The notes below the pieces were generated by a model that was given only the letters and a program-made list of their open reading frames with translations, searched no databases and was not told the origin of the DNA. Below, piece after piece: positions 9,220-16,291 of a stretch of DNA of 64,000 nucleotides. Origin of the DNA: Bradyrhizobium sp. BTAi1 (lineage in GTDB: Bacteria; Pseudomonadota; Alphaproteobacteria; Rhizobiales; Xanthobacteraceae). The stretch's first letter is position 1. Every line of letters begins with the position of its first letter. The DNA lies in contig NC_009485.1 of NCBI RefSeq assembly GCF_000015165.1, positions 6,839,501 through 6,903,500 of the forward strand. Reading direction: 5' to 3'. The position numbers and the translations under genes were made by a program.

Positions 9220-9885
9220 ATGAGTTTCGCATCACGCCTCGCCGCCACGACGCTCGCGGCCGTCCTGGCCATGACCGCGTCGGTCGCCGCGCAGCAGGCG
9301 CCCCCGCCCGCGGCGCCGCCCTACCAGGCTGCGCCGCCCTATCAGCAGCCGGCCCCGCCCTACCAGCAGCCGGCGCCCCCACCGCGCCCTGCTCCGAGCC
9401 CCGACAGCTTCAATCCGGACGAGCTCGTCAATGCCGGCCACCGCTTCTTCGGCAACGTGTCGCGCGGCCTTGCTTCGGTGATCGAGCGCGCGGTCAGCCA
9501 ATGGGGCCTGCCGAACGGTTACGTTCTCGGCGAGGAGGGCGCCGGCGCCTTCGTCGCCGGCCTGCGCTATGGCGAAGGCACGCTCTACACCAAGAATGCC
9601 GGTGATCTCCGGGTCTATTGGCAGGGCCCGTCGCTCGGCTTCGATTGGGGCGGCGACGGCGCGCGCACCATGACCCTGGTCTACAACCTGCCCGCCACGA
9701 GCGCGATCTATCAGCGCTTCGTCGGCATCGACGGCTCCGCCTACATCGTCGGCGGCTTCGGCATGACGGCGCTGACCGCCAACAACATCGTGCTGGTGCC
9801 GATTCGCTCGGGGATCGGCCTGCGCCTCGGCGCCAATGTCGGCTATCTCAAATTCACGCCGACGGCGACCTGGAACCCGTTCTGA
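9220..9885 (+). CDS. EipA-like DUF1134 family envelope protein
   Basis: A 221-residue secreted protein with an N-terminal signal peptide (LAATTLAAVLAMTASVAAQ), a Pro/Gln-rich linker with PPYQQPAP repeats (about 28-62) and a C-terminal DUF1134 domain. The domain contains NGYVLGEEGAGAFVAGLRYG and WQGPSLGFDWGGDGARTM. The Brucella homologue EipA is a periplasmic beta-barrel protein needed for envelope integrity; applying that role here is inference from family membership. AGGGGA precedes the ATG. It is expressed divergently from the YHS gene. Confidence 0.85.
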   Translation: MSFASRLAATTLAAVLAMTASVAAQQAPPPAAPPYQAAPPYQQPAPPYQQPAPPPRPAPSPDSFNPDELVNAGHRFFGNVSRGLASVIERAVSQWGLPNGYVLGEEGAGAFVAGLRYGEGTLYTKNAGDLRVYWQGPSLGFDWGGDGARTMTLVYNLPATSAIYQRFVGIDGSAYIVGGFGMTALTANNIVLVPIRSGIGLRLGANVGYLKFTPTATWNPF

Positions 9886-10017
9886 GACCGCCAGCTGATA
9901 CCGCGGCGCCACGTTCTCCCGCGACGGATCAAGGTTAACACGGCAATGGGCTGGCTTTGAGCCAGCCCGCCGTGGCATTGTGATTCTGTTAATCATTCTG
10001 ACCGGGAGTTGTGCGTC

Positions 10018-11292
10018 ATGGTCGAGCCGATCATGTATTTCGCGATCGGTTTTCTGATCGCCATGCTCTGCGCCCTGATGGTCGTGCCGCTGGTGCACAA
10101 TCGCGCGGTGCGGCTGACGACGCGCCGGTTGGAGGCGGCCACGCCGCTGTCGATGGCCGAGATCCAGGCCGACAAGGACCAGCTGCGCGCCGAATTTGCG
10201 ATGTCCGCGCGGCGGCTCGAGCTGAGCGTCGATGCGCTCAAGAACAAGGCCACCAGCCAGCTCGCCGATCTCGGCAAGAAGACCGACGCCATCAACCGCA
10301 TGAAGATCGAGCTCGGCGAGAAGAACGCCGCGATCTTCGCGCTGGAGGCGCGCGAGAAGGCGCTGAAGGACCAGCTGCGCGCCACGGAAGAAGAATTCGC
10401 CGCCAAGACCGAGGCGCTGCGCGCCGCCGAGCAGGCGCTGAAGGACAAGCAGGCCGAACTGGTCCGCCTCACCACCGAGCTGAACGACAAGTCGCTGCTG
10501 GCCGACAGCCGCCAGGTCGAGCTGGTGTCGGTGCGCGCCCAGGTCGAGGAGTTGCGGACCCGCGTGGCCGAGGCGGAGAAGGAATTCGCCGCAACCCAGG
10601 CCCGCCTGGCGCTGGAGCGCGACGAATCGGACACCGCGACCAAGGCGCTCAACGATGCCCGCGCGCGGGTCGAGAATCTCAGCCAGCGCGTCACCGAGCT
10701 CGATCGCCAGCTGATCGTCCAGGTCAAGGAAGCCGAGATGCTGGCCACCCGCGTGGCCGACCTCGAAGGCCGGCTGGCGACCCAGGGCAAGCTGCTCGCC
10801 GAGCGGGAGTTCGAGAACAACCAGCTGCGCGAGGCCAATGCCGCCGCCGACCGCGCGCTCAAGGAGCTGCGCGACGAGATCGCCGGGTTCGGCAGCGGCA
10901 AGTCGGCCGCGCTGGAACGGCTCAAATCGGAGAAGGCGGCACTCGAAGAGCAGCTGCAGGCGGCGCGCGATGAGCGCACCAAGCTGCAGCGCGAGATGAA
11001 TGCGATCCAGCAGCAGGCCGAAAGCACCTGGGCCCAGGAGCGTATGGAGAACGCGCTGCTGCGTGAGCGCATCAACGACATCGCCGCCGAGGTCGCCAAG
11101 CTCGCGATGCAGATCGAGGGCCCCAACTCGACCATCGAGGCCATGCTGGCCGCCGAGCCGGTCTCCGCCAAGCCCGCCAACGCCAATGGCGCGCCGGCCC
11201 CCGCCGCGGCGGGCGCGCAAGGCGGCACGCTGGCCGACCGCATCCGCGCGCTGCAGTCCCACGCCTCGCGCGCCCGGCAGATCGGGGCTTGA
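10018..11292 (+). CDS. Membrane-anchored coiled-coil protein of unknown function
   Basis: A 424-residue protein with one N-terminal transmembrane segment (FAIGFLIAMLCALMVVPLV), then a very long, charged Glu/Lys/Arg/Ala heptad region to about residue 370, and an Ala/Pro-rich tail. I do not recognise the family; such architecture suggests a structural or scaffold role at the inner membrane. GGGAG precedes the ATG at 10018. It is followed by the tRNA-Val locus 230 bp downstream. The equally long reading frame on the opposite strand is an artefact of GC-rich codon use. Confidence 0.75.
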   Translation: MVEPIMYFAIGFLIAMLCALMVVPLVHNRAVRLTTRRLEAATPLSMAEIQADKDQLRAEFAMSARRLELSVDALKNKATSQLADLGKKTDAINRMKIELGEKNAAIFALEAREKALKDQLRATEEEFAAKTEALRAAEQALKDKQAELVRLTTELNDKSLLADSRQVELVSVRAQVEELRTRVAEAEKEFAATQARLALERDESDTATKALNDARARVENLSQRVTELDRQLIVQVKEAEMLATRVADLEGRLATQGKLLAEREFENNQLREANAAADRALKELRDEIAGFGSGKSAALERLKSEKAALEEQLQAARDERTKLQREMNAIQQQAESTWAQERMENALLRERINDIAAEVAKLAMQIEGPNSTIEAMLAAEPVSAKPANANGAPAPAAAGAQGGTLADRIRALQSHASRARQIGA

Positions 11293-11430
11293 AGCGCGAC
11301 CGATCGCGGCCGGACCTGCCTGTCGTCCCTCGGCAGGTAGGAGACGGACCGAGAAAACACCGATTTCAACCGCGATCGAGGCTTTGCGGCCATCCGCAGC
11401 AGTTTTCCTCGCCCGGAACGCCGCAAATCC

Positions 11431-11460
11431 TTGACACCCCCCGCCCGCGCTTCGTAAATC
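11431..11460 (+). promoter_or_regulatory. Sigma-70-like promoter for tRNA-Val
   Basis: A TTGACA -35 hexamer (11431-11436) and TAAATC -10 (11455-11460) are spaced by 18 bases, about 65 bp upstream of the tRNA. The spacing and the perfect -35 support a strong promoter. Confidence 0.6.
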
Positions 11461-11525
11461 GCGGGCTCCGACGGACTGCTTCGGTGGCTGCCTCCAAGCC
11501 TCACGGCCAGCAGCCCCCAGGATCC

Positions 11526-11600
11526 GGGCGCATAGCTCAGCGGGAGAGCGTTCCCTTCACACGGGAGAGGTCCAAGGTTCGATCCCTTGTGCGCCCACCA
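11526..11600 (+). tRNA. tRNA-Val (anticodon CAC), prophage integration site
   Basis: A 75-nt cloverleaf with acceptor stem GGGCGCA/TGCGCCC, D-loop region AGCTCAGCGGGAGAGC, anticodon loop TTCACAC (anticodon CAC), T arm with GGTTCGATCC, and an encoded CCA end. Its 3' 45 nt, from the anticodon loop onward, are part of the 46-bp repeat shared with attR. The gene therefore stays intact after integration because the phage supplies an identical 3' half. Confidence 0.95.
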
Positions 11601-11601
11601 T
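11556..11601. repeat. attL core, 46-bp direct repeat with 58935-58980
   Basis: The sequence from the tRNA-Val anticodon loop to one base past CCA is repeated perfectly at 58935-58980. Flanks differ on both sides (C versus G before; C versus T after), which fixes the core at 46 bp. It marks the left end of the prophage, and the integrase gene lies near the other end. Confidence 0.95.
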
Positions 11602-11603
11602 CT

Positions 11604-11629
11604 AAAGCCCTGCAGATGCAGGGCTTTTT
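11604..11629 (+). terminator. Rho-independent terminator just inside the prophage
   Basis: AAAGCCCTGCA and TGCAGGGCTTT form an 11-bp stem with a GA loop followed by a run of T. It begins three bases after the attL core, so the terminator that ends the tRNA-Val transcript lies on the phage side. Confidence 0.8.
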
Positions 11630-11696
11630 CATTTCAGGCCCTCGGTTCCAACATGCGTTTCGATACGCAAAATGACGCTAAAACGCGAACAGATAC

Positions 11697-11712
11697 GCGC
11701 AAAATCCGCGCA
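11697..11712. repeat. 16-bp direct repeat near attL (candidate integrase arm site)
   Basis: GCGCAAAATCCGCGCA occurs here and at 58855-58870 in the same orientation, 95 bp and 64 bp from the two att cores. In the circular phage they would flank the attP core, as integrase arm-type sites do. Confidence 0.5.
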
Positions 11713-11761
11713 CTGATCGCGCGCCTGTTCCTGCCCCGTTCCAACGCGGCGCGCATACTGC

Positions 11762-11780
11762 ACTAGCCAATTACGCTAGT
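11762..11780. promoter_or_regulatory. 19-bp ACTAG-type operator copy near attL
   Basis: ACTAGC-N7-GCTAGT is a perfect 6-bp-arm inverted repeat. The same 19-bp layout flanks the repressor gene at 52188-52206 and 53181-53199. It lies just upstream of the -35 of the SprT-gene promoter, so this block is probably under phage repressor control. Confidence 0.55.
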
Positions 11781-11785
11781 TTTGC

Positions 11786-11815
11786 TTGACGACATAGTGC
11801 ACAATGCACTAGAAC
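11786..11815 (+). promoter_or_regulatory. Promoter with embedded TAGTGCA palindrome, copy 1
   Basis: TTGACG (11786-11791) and TAGAAC (11810-11815) are 18 bases apart. The spacer and -10 hold a palindrome TAGTGCA-CAA-TGCACTA (11795-11811). The same arrangement, plus a similar ~45-bp leader, recurs at 12826-12855. This points to duplicated promoters regulated by one dimeric protein. Confidence 0.6.
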
Positions 11816-11865
11816 CTTGGACACGGCGGGCGCTCGGTGCGCAGCCGATCCGAGGGACCAAGCGA

Positions 11866-12759
11866 ATGTCTTTTGTATCGTACGAAGCAAAACCGGCCGA
11901 CTTGGCCGCCAAGGCCGCCGAGATCGCGAAGGCGGTCGCCGCGTACAAAGAGCACGGCAGCGAGCGCAAGGCCGCCGCAGCGCTCGGCATCGCCAAGACG
12001 ACGTTGCACACGCTCTTGATGCTGGCGAAGGCCGAGGCGCCCGCCGCCGCGTCGGCGCCGGCACCGCAGCAGGCCGCCAAGCCGGCCGAGCCGGCCACGC
12101 CGACGGCGCAGACGTACAACAGCCTTGAGGATGCCTATGCGTTCTTCAATGACCGGCTGTTCGGCGGCGCCCTGCCGCACTGCCTGATCACCATGCAACG
12201 CCACAAGGGCGCTTATGGCTACTTCGCGCCCGAGCGGTTCGGCTCGCGCGACGGCGCCACGATCACCGACGAGATCGCACTCAACCCGATGCACTTCGCC
12301 GAGCGCTCGATCAAGCAAACGCTTTCGACGCTCGTGCACGAGCAAGCGCACCTTTGGCAACAGCACTTTGGCGAGCCGTCGCGCGGCGGGTATCACAACA
12401 AGGAATGGGCCGCGAAGATGAAAGAGATCGGCCTTTATCCGTCGGATACGGCCGCGCCGGGCGGCAAGGAAACCGGGCAACGCGTCTCGCACTATATCGT
12501 CGAGGGCGGCCCGTTCGACGTGACGTTCGCCGAGTTGGAAGCCGCCGGCGTGCGCGACCTGTTCGGCGATCGTTGGGCCGAGGATGAAAAGGCCGCCAAG
12601 AGCAAGGCAAAAAAGAAAGCCTCGAAAACCAAATTCTCATGCCCGCAGTGCGGCCTCAACGCATGGGCCAAGCCCGACGTGCGCCTGATCTGCGGCGAGT
12701 GCAGCGACGACGACGCGTTCGTGATCATGGTTTGCGAAGAAGCCGGCGAGGAGGGCTAA
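11866..12759 (+). CDS. SprT-like zinc metalloprotease domain protein with N-terminal HTH-like segment
   Basis: A 297-residue phage protein. Residues ~1-45 contain an HTH-like stretch (AAYKEHGSERKAAAALGIAK) shared with the metallophosphoesterase at 14347-15570. A SprT-like domain follows, with the zincin motif HEQAHLWQ and a downstream GYHNKEW helix. The C-terminus has a zinc ribbon with CPQC and CGEC pairs. Eukaryotic SPRTN/Spartan cleaves DNA-protein crosslinks; the role of phage SprT-like proteins is unknown. The ATG at 11866 follows GAGGGA; the longer frame to 11782 runs through the promoter. It is the leftmost prophage gene and is transcribed rightward. Confidence 0.8.
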   Translation: MSFVSYEAKPADLAAKAAEIAKAVAAYKEHGSERKAAAALGIAKTTLHTLLMLAKAEAPAAASAPAPQQAAKPAEPATPTAQTYNSLEDAYAFFNDRLFGGALPHCLITMQRHKGAYGYFAPERFGSRDGATITDEIALNPMHFAERSIKQTLSTLVHEQAHLWQQHFGEPSRGGYHNKEWAAKMKEIGLYPSDTAAPGGKETGQRVSHYIVEGGPFDVTFAELEAAGVRDLFGDRWAEDEKAAKSKAKKKASKTKFSCPQCGLNAWAKPDVRLICGECSDDDAFVIMVCEEAGEEG

Positions 12760-12785
12760 GCCACCATAAACCCCGGCACGTTCCA

Positions 12786-12814
12786 GCGGTCTCATTACGG
12801 GCCGCTTTTTCGTT
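12786..12814 (+). terminator. Weak hairpin with T-run after the SprT-like gene
   Basis: AGCGG and CCGCT arms, with a 12-base loop, precede TTTTT. It sits between the SprT-like gene and the next promoter, consistent with separate transcripts. Confidence 0.4.
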
Positions 12815-12825
12815 GCCGGGACGGG

Positions 12826-12855
12826 TTGACGATATAGTGCATAATGCACTATACA
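12826..12855 (+). promoter_or_regulatory. Promoter with embedded TAGTGCA palindrome, copy 2
   Basis: TTGACG (12826-12831) and TATACA (12850-12855) are again 18 bases apart. The palindrome ATAGTGCA-TAA-TGCACTAT (12834-12852) occupies the spacer and -10. The downstream leader resembles that of copy 1, ending in GCGCAGCCGATCCG before the ribosome site. Confidence 0.6.
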
Positions 12856-12904
12856 AATGATCACGGCGGGCGCACGATGCGCAGCCGATCCGGGAACCGA
12901 GACA

Positions 12905-13192
12905 ATGACCGCAACGCCGCAGCAACGCATGCAAGCGCTACTCGCCAAGGCCGGCATTCCTGCAAAGGAAATCAAGGTGTACGGCTCGCAAATCGTCGTC
13001 ACCTGTCACAGCCGCAACGCCGCCGAACGGTTCGCGGCCCTGATCGCGAATTTCGCGAAGGTGCGCGGCATCGTCGAGAGCGTTGACGACGTGCAGGATC
13101 AGGCCGCCGCATATGCGCGCCGAGGCGACGCCGGCCTCGTCAAGGCCGCCTTTACCGTGCCCGTGTGGCGCACCTTCGCCGTTGTCCGGTAA
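12905..13192 (+). CDS. Small phage protein of unknown function
   Basis: A 95-residue protein (MTATPQQRMQALLAKAG...) that I do not recognise. It looks like a compact alpha/beta fold, with a strand EIKVYGSQIVVTCHS followed by a helix AAERFAALIANFAKV. It is the first gene after palindrome promoter copy 2, with GGGAA upstream. The start at 12905 is preferred; the frame is open to 12857 but that part lies in the leader. It is followed closely by two further small rightward genes. Confidence 0.6.
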   Translation: MTATPQQRMQALLAKAGIPAKEIKVYGSQIVVTCHSRNAAERFAALIANFAKVRGIVESVDDVQDQAAAYARRGDAGLVKAAFTVPVWRTFAVVR

Positions 13193-13206
13193 TGGAGTCT
13201 CGCCCA

Positions 13207-13446
13207 ATGCTGAAATTCACCGCAACCAAGCGCCGGCCCTATCGGGGCCGGCACCCGAACCGGATCAACGCCGTGTCATCGCGCGGGCGCGAGGGCATGA
13301 TCGTGATCACCAACAACGGCGATCGCTACCTCGTCAAGCCGAGCGGACAAGCGCCCTACAACGTACCAGTGCCGCGCCTCGACGGCACGATCGACGAATA
13401 CATTCGCCATTCCGGCTACAGCGTCACGAGGCATCATGCCTCTTGA
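13207..13446 (+). CDS. Small basic phage protein of unknown function
   Basis: A 79-residue, Arg-rich protein (MLKFTATKRRPYRGRHPNR...). A beta-rich middle includes GMIVITNNGDRYLVKPSG. No family is recognised. GGAG precedes the ATG, and its end overlaps the start of the next gene by 11 bp, indicating co-translation in the small left-end operon. Confidence 0.55.
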   Translation: MLKFTATKRRPYRGRHPNRINAVSSRGREGMIVITNNGDRYLVKPSGQAPYNVPVPRLDGTIDEYIRHSGYSVTRHHAS

Positions 13447-13672
13447 TCCGTCGCCCATGACAACCGTCGAGGCCCGCGAGCACCTCGCGCGCCTCGAAGT
13501 CTCGCAACAGGCTTTCGCGCGGATCATCCGGGTTAACCCCTCAACGTTCCGCCGTTGGCTCGATCCTGACAGCGGCATTCCGATGCCGAGATCGGTGCAA
13601 CTGCTCTTGCGGTTGCTATCGCCAACCGAGGCGCGCCGCCTGATCAAAGCCGACGAGGATAGCCCGGCCTAG
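13436..13672 (+). CDS. Small HTH (Xre/YdaS-like) DNA-binding protein
   Basis: A 78-residue protein with a helix-turn-helix pattern: ARLEVSQQAFARIIRVNPSTFRRWL, then a C-terminal helix. This resembles short Xre/YdaS-like regulators that bind palindromes as dimers. It is therefore a candidate ligand for the TAGTGCA palindrome at its own promoter, but that is only inference. ATG follows GAGG; an internal Met at 13457 is an alternative start. Confidence 0.6.
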   Translation: MPLDPSPMTTVEAREHLARLEVSQQAFARIIRVNPSTFRRWLDPDSGIPMPRSVQLLLRLLSPTEARRLIKADEDSPA

Positions 13673-13688
13673 CGCCGGGCATTTCGTT
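13662..13688 (+). terminator. Terminator between converging gene blocks
   Basis: GCCCGGC-CTAGC-GCCGGGC followed by ATTTCGTT. It overlaps the end of the HTH gene and separates the rightward left-end block from the long leftward block. Confidence 0.5.
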
Positions 13689-14142
13689 AGGCCCGCGCGG
13701 CACGCGGCAGCGGCAAGCCGTGCTCGCGCTCAAGCTCCTCTTGCAGCAATGCGAGCGCCCGCCATGCGAGGGCGGCGCTTTCGCGCGTGTCGCCGTCGAA
13801 CCCGCCGCGCCCGACGAGGTGACGCACGATGCAGTCGGCGTGATCCATCGACTTGCCGCGCGCGTGGTGCATCTCCTCGCCGGGGTTGTGCTTGAGGTTG
13901 CCGAGATATGACAGTTTCGCCACCTCGGCGAGCGCGTCGGGGAAGTAGTCGAGGAGTCCGCGCGCCATCGGGTATTCCTTGCGCGCGGCGCTATCGGCGT
14001 CGATCAGCCGCTTGCGCGCCGGCGGCGATGCCTGCCCGGCCCTTTCGGCCAACTGCCGGATCGCGCGTTGCCCCTCGGCGATCACGTCGGCGCCGCGATC
14101 GCCCGAGCGATCCCGCAAATCGTCATGATCCCATTTTGCCAT
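13687..14142 (-). CDS. DUF5664-like predicted dNTP diphosphohydrolase
   Basis: A 151-residue all-helical protein. Residues in PMARGLLDYFPDALAEVAKLSYLGNLKHN, then EMHHARGKSMDHADCIVRHLVG, match the pattern of the dATP/dGTP diphosphohydrolase N-terminal family (DUF5664) found in phages. It may adjust deoxynucleotide pools; the substrate cannot be told from sequence. The start overlaps the stop of the upstream gene by 20 bp. It is the distal gene of the long leftward block, far from the replication genes. Confidence 0.55.
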   Translation of the reverse strand: MAKWDHDDLRDRSGDRGADVIAEGQRAIRQLAERAGQASPPARKRLIDADSAARKEYPMARGLLDYFPDALAEVAKLSYLGNLKHNPGEEMHHARGKSMDHADCIVRHLVGRGGFDGDTRESAALAWRALALLQEELEREHGLPLPRAARA

Positions 14143-14350
14143 TGCCCTTGCCTTTTCGTTTGGTGCGGCGTGCGGCGCCCGTGAGCCGCTTATCTCGCCG
14201 CGCGCGGAAATACAAAACGCCGCCCTCGATCACGAAATCGACGACATGCACGAGGCCGCAGTCGCAACACTGATCGAGGAACGCGCGCCGAACCGGGCGA
14301 ACCCACTCGCCGTCTTGGAGTTGCTGATAACCCGCCCGGCGCTTGCTCAT
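14123..14350 (-). CDS. Small basic protein with CCDC motif
   Basis: 75 residues from the ATG at 14350 (MSKRRAGYQQLQDGEWV...). A DQCCDCGLVHVVDF segment could bind a metal, and the tail is very basic (RRTKRKGKGNGK). Function unknown. It overlaps both neighbours (ATG within the end of the metallophosphoesterase gene; stop within the DUF5664-like gene), so it is surely co-translated. Confidence 0.6.
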   Translation of the reverse strand: MSKRRAGYQQLQDGEWVRPVRRAFLDQCCDCGLVHVVDFVIEGGVLYFRARRDKRLTGAARRTKRKGKGNGKMGS

Positions 14351-15570
14351 GCCGCCCGCCTCATGGAGGGCGGCGGGATGTTGCGGATCACCCGGCCATG
14401 CGGGCCGAGCCGCTTGTGCAACGTGATCAGTTGCAGCGATTGCGCCGAGCGCCACGCGCCGCCGAACGCGTGGCTATCCTTGTCGGCGATCGTCGAAAAC
14501 GCCTCAACCTTCACGTCGCCGTGCGTGTCGAGTTTGTCGTTGTGGATATGGCCGTACAGGAACCAATGATAGGCCGTTCGACCCCACGCCTCGCGCTGAT
14601 CGACAGCCATCGCCATTGCCATGCGCGAGGGCGGCGCCTTGTCGCCGTGCGCGCATCCGAGGAGCGTTACCCCGAATTGCCGGTAATAGATGTCGGACGG
14701 AAACGCGATCGTCACCCGCTTGTTGCGCGAATAGAAACACGACAGCGCCAGCGCCAGCGAGGCCGCCGCCTCGGGATCGTGATTACCTGGAATGTTCACG
14801 ACCTCGACGCGCTCGTGCCGGCGCAACCCGGCCTCAATGATGTCGATGAACAGCCGAACGCCGGTTCGCAGCACCTTGAACCAACGGCCGTCAACGTCCA
14901 ACTGATGTTTCGATTTCGGCGTGACGTTGCGCTGATCGTTGGCGTGATACCAGTCGCCGAGGTTGGCGATCAGCAACTCGCGAGCGCGAGGCGCGGCGTT
15001 GATCACCTCGGTTGACTTGGCGAGCACGCGCTTTCGGGCGATGTTGAGATCGTAATCCGCGCCGGTTTGCTCGCCCCATGACAGCATTCCGACGTGCGGA
15101 TCGGCGATCGCGAGCACGTTGAGGAGATCGCGATCGGTAACGGCCGGCTTGCGGATCACCGGCGCCCGGCCGTCATAGTCGCGAAACTCGGCCTTGATGG
15201 CCTCAATCAAGTCGGGCGCGACGCTATCGCTTTTCGTCTTGATCCACTGGTGCCGCACCCGGCCCTCGTGATCGACGAGCGCCGAGACGCCTTTCAGGAT
15301 TTGGCCGGCCGGCATCTGGAACGCCGGCCCCGCTTCCTTGTGCTGCGTCACCCATTCCTTTTCGACCTTGCCGGCCTTGTCGAGTTGCGCCGACGAGCGC
15401 TTCAACTCATAGCCGGGCAACACCGGGCTGAAGCCGAGCAAGCCGCGCTCGGCGGCGCGCTTGATGCTTTCGTGCATCGCGGTTTTCGAGATGCCGAGCG
15501 CGCGCGCGGCCCTCCGTTCGGAACCGTGCTCTTTGTAAGCAGCGGCCCGCGTTTCAATATCGTCAATCAT
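14347..15570 (-). CDS. Phage metallophosphoesterase with N-terminal HTH segment
   Basis: 407 residues. The N-terminus has an HTH-like stretch (AAYKEHGSERRAARALGIS) nearly identical to that of the SprT-like protein. The main domain is a calcineurin-type metallophosphoesterase: DPHVG, GDWYH, GNHD and GHIH motifs give the two-metal site. Homologues in many phages are linked to DNA handling, with substrate unknown. The ATG at 15570 starts at the HTH; the longer frame to 15819 is spurious. It precedes the lysis genes in coordinate order. Confidence 0.8.
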   Translation of the reverse strand: MIDDIETRAAAYKEHGSERRAARALGISKTAMHESIKRAAERGLLGFSPVLPGYELKRSSAQLDKAGKVEKEWVTQHKEAGPAFQMPAGQILKGVSALVDHEGRVRHQWIKTKSDSVAPDLIEAIKAEFRDYDGRAPVIRKPAVTDRDLLNVLAIADPHVGMLSWGEQTGADYDLNIARKRVLAKSTEVINAAPRARELLIANLGDWYHANDQRNVTPKSKHQLDVDGRWFKVLRTGVRLFIDIIEAGLRRHERVEVVNIPGNHDPEAAASLALALSCFYSRNKRVTIAFPSDIYYRQFGVTLLGCAHGDKAPPSRMAMAMAVDQREAWGRTAYHWFLYGHIHNDKLDTHGDVKVEAFSTIADKDSHAFGGAWRSAQSLQLITLHKRLGPHGRVIRNIPPPSMRRAA

Positions 15571-15602
15571 GTTGTGTTGTTTGCCCCTGCCCGGCGCGCC
15601 GA

Positions 15603-15980
15603 CTATTTCGGCGGCAACGGGTGCAACTGCCCTTGCAGATAAGCGAGATCGCGCGCTGTCTGATTGCCCGCGTCCCAAAGCTTGACGACGCGCGCCTCGT
15701 TTTCCTTGCGCATCGCCTCGATCGTCGCCTCGTTGCGCGTGATCGACTCGCGGATCGGCCACACGATCAGCCCGGCGAGCGTGAGCAGCGCCGGAACCAT
15801 GATGCCGATCGGCGTCCAAATAGATTGGCTTTTGGCGTCGAGTTTCTGCACTAACAAGGCAAAGCCGCTATCGACCTTCCCTTCGAGATTGCGGAAATCC
15901 TGCCTAAGCTGCGAATGCCCCTCTTTGAGGTTTACAACCTCTTGTGAGAGCGCGCCGTGATCGAGCGGCGGCGTGATCAT
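15603..15980 (-). CDS. Holin-like small membrane protein with coiled coil
   Basis: 125 residues: an N-terminal heptad region (EVVNLKEGHSQLRQDFRNLEGKV), one clear membrane segment (IGIMVPALLTLAGLIVWPI) and a charged C-terminal helix. It lies within the lysis module beside Rz/Rz1-like genes and the endolysin, which suggests a holin or lysis-timing role, but no family is recognised. The start at 15980 overlaps the preceding gene's stop (ATGA). The in-frame extension to 16151 lies inside the spanin gene and is rejected. Confidence 0.6.
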   Translation of the reverse strand: MITPPLDHGALSQEVVNLKEGHSQLRQDFRNLEGKVDSGFALLVQKLDAKSQSIWTPIGIMVPALLTLAGLIVWPIRESITRNEATIEAMRKENEARVVKLWDAGNQTARDLAYLQGQLHPLPPK

Positions 15981-16291
15981 TTTCCGCCGCCCCGCTCGAT
16001 CGCGTCCGCTTGATGGTTCTCGCATGCCGCCCCTGCCCCGATCCGGTTGTTGGCTTTCAGATAGGCGCCGCGATATTTGGCGGCGATGTCGCCGAGATCG
16101 TCGCCGACTTTCGCGCCGGGATCGGGCACCTTGCGCAAGATGCGCTGACACTCGCGCGGCACGATCGACGGCAACGCCGGCGGATCGAGCGGCGGCGGGC
16201 TACTGAATAGAAAGCAGCCGCCTAACGTCGGCATCAGTAGCGCGACGGCAAGCAACGTTAGGAGTTTTCGCAACATAGTTGGCAACCTCAT
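15977..16291 (-). CDS. Rz1-like outer-membrane lipoprotein (o-spanin candidate)
   Basis: About 104 residues. A signal peptide and lipobox (LLMPTLGGCFLF, Cys after LGG) are followed by a Pro-rich stretch (SSPPPLDPPALP), as in Rz1 proteins. It begins inside the gene at 16200-16646 in another frame, the classical embedded Rz/Rz1 arrangement. Met at 16291 and Met at 16276 are both possible. Unlike lambda Rz1 it extends beyond the Pro-rich part. Its role would be to join the i-spanin and fuse inner and outer membranes at lysis. Confidence 0.65.
   Translation of the reverse strand: MRLPTMLRKLLTLLAVALLMPTLGGCFLFSSPPPLDPPALPSIVPRECQRILRKVPDPGAKVGDDLGDIAAKYRGAYLKANNRIGAGAACENHQADAIERGGGK

Noticed and set aside
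9232..11262. A 676-codon frame on the minus strand opposite the EipA-like and coiled-coil genes
   Set aside because: Repetitive Leu/Gly/Arg text mirrors the coiled-coil gene; signal peptide, DUF1134 domain and ribosome sites support the plus-strand genes.
15603..16151. A longer start for the holin-like gene
   Set aside because: The extra N-terminal residues are Arg-rich antisense-like text overlapping the spanin genes; the ATG at 15980 gives a coherent protein and an ATGA overlap.
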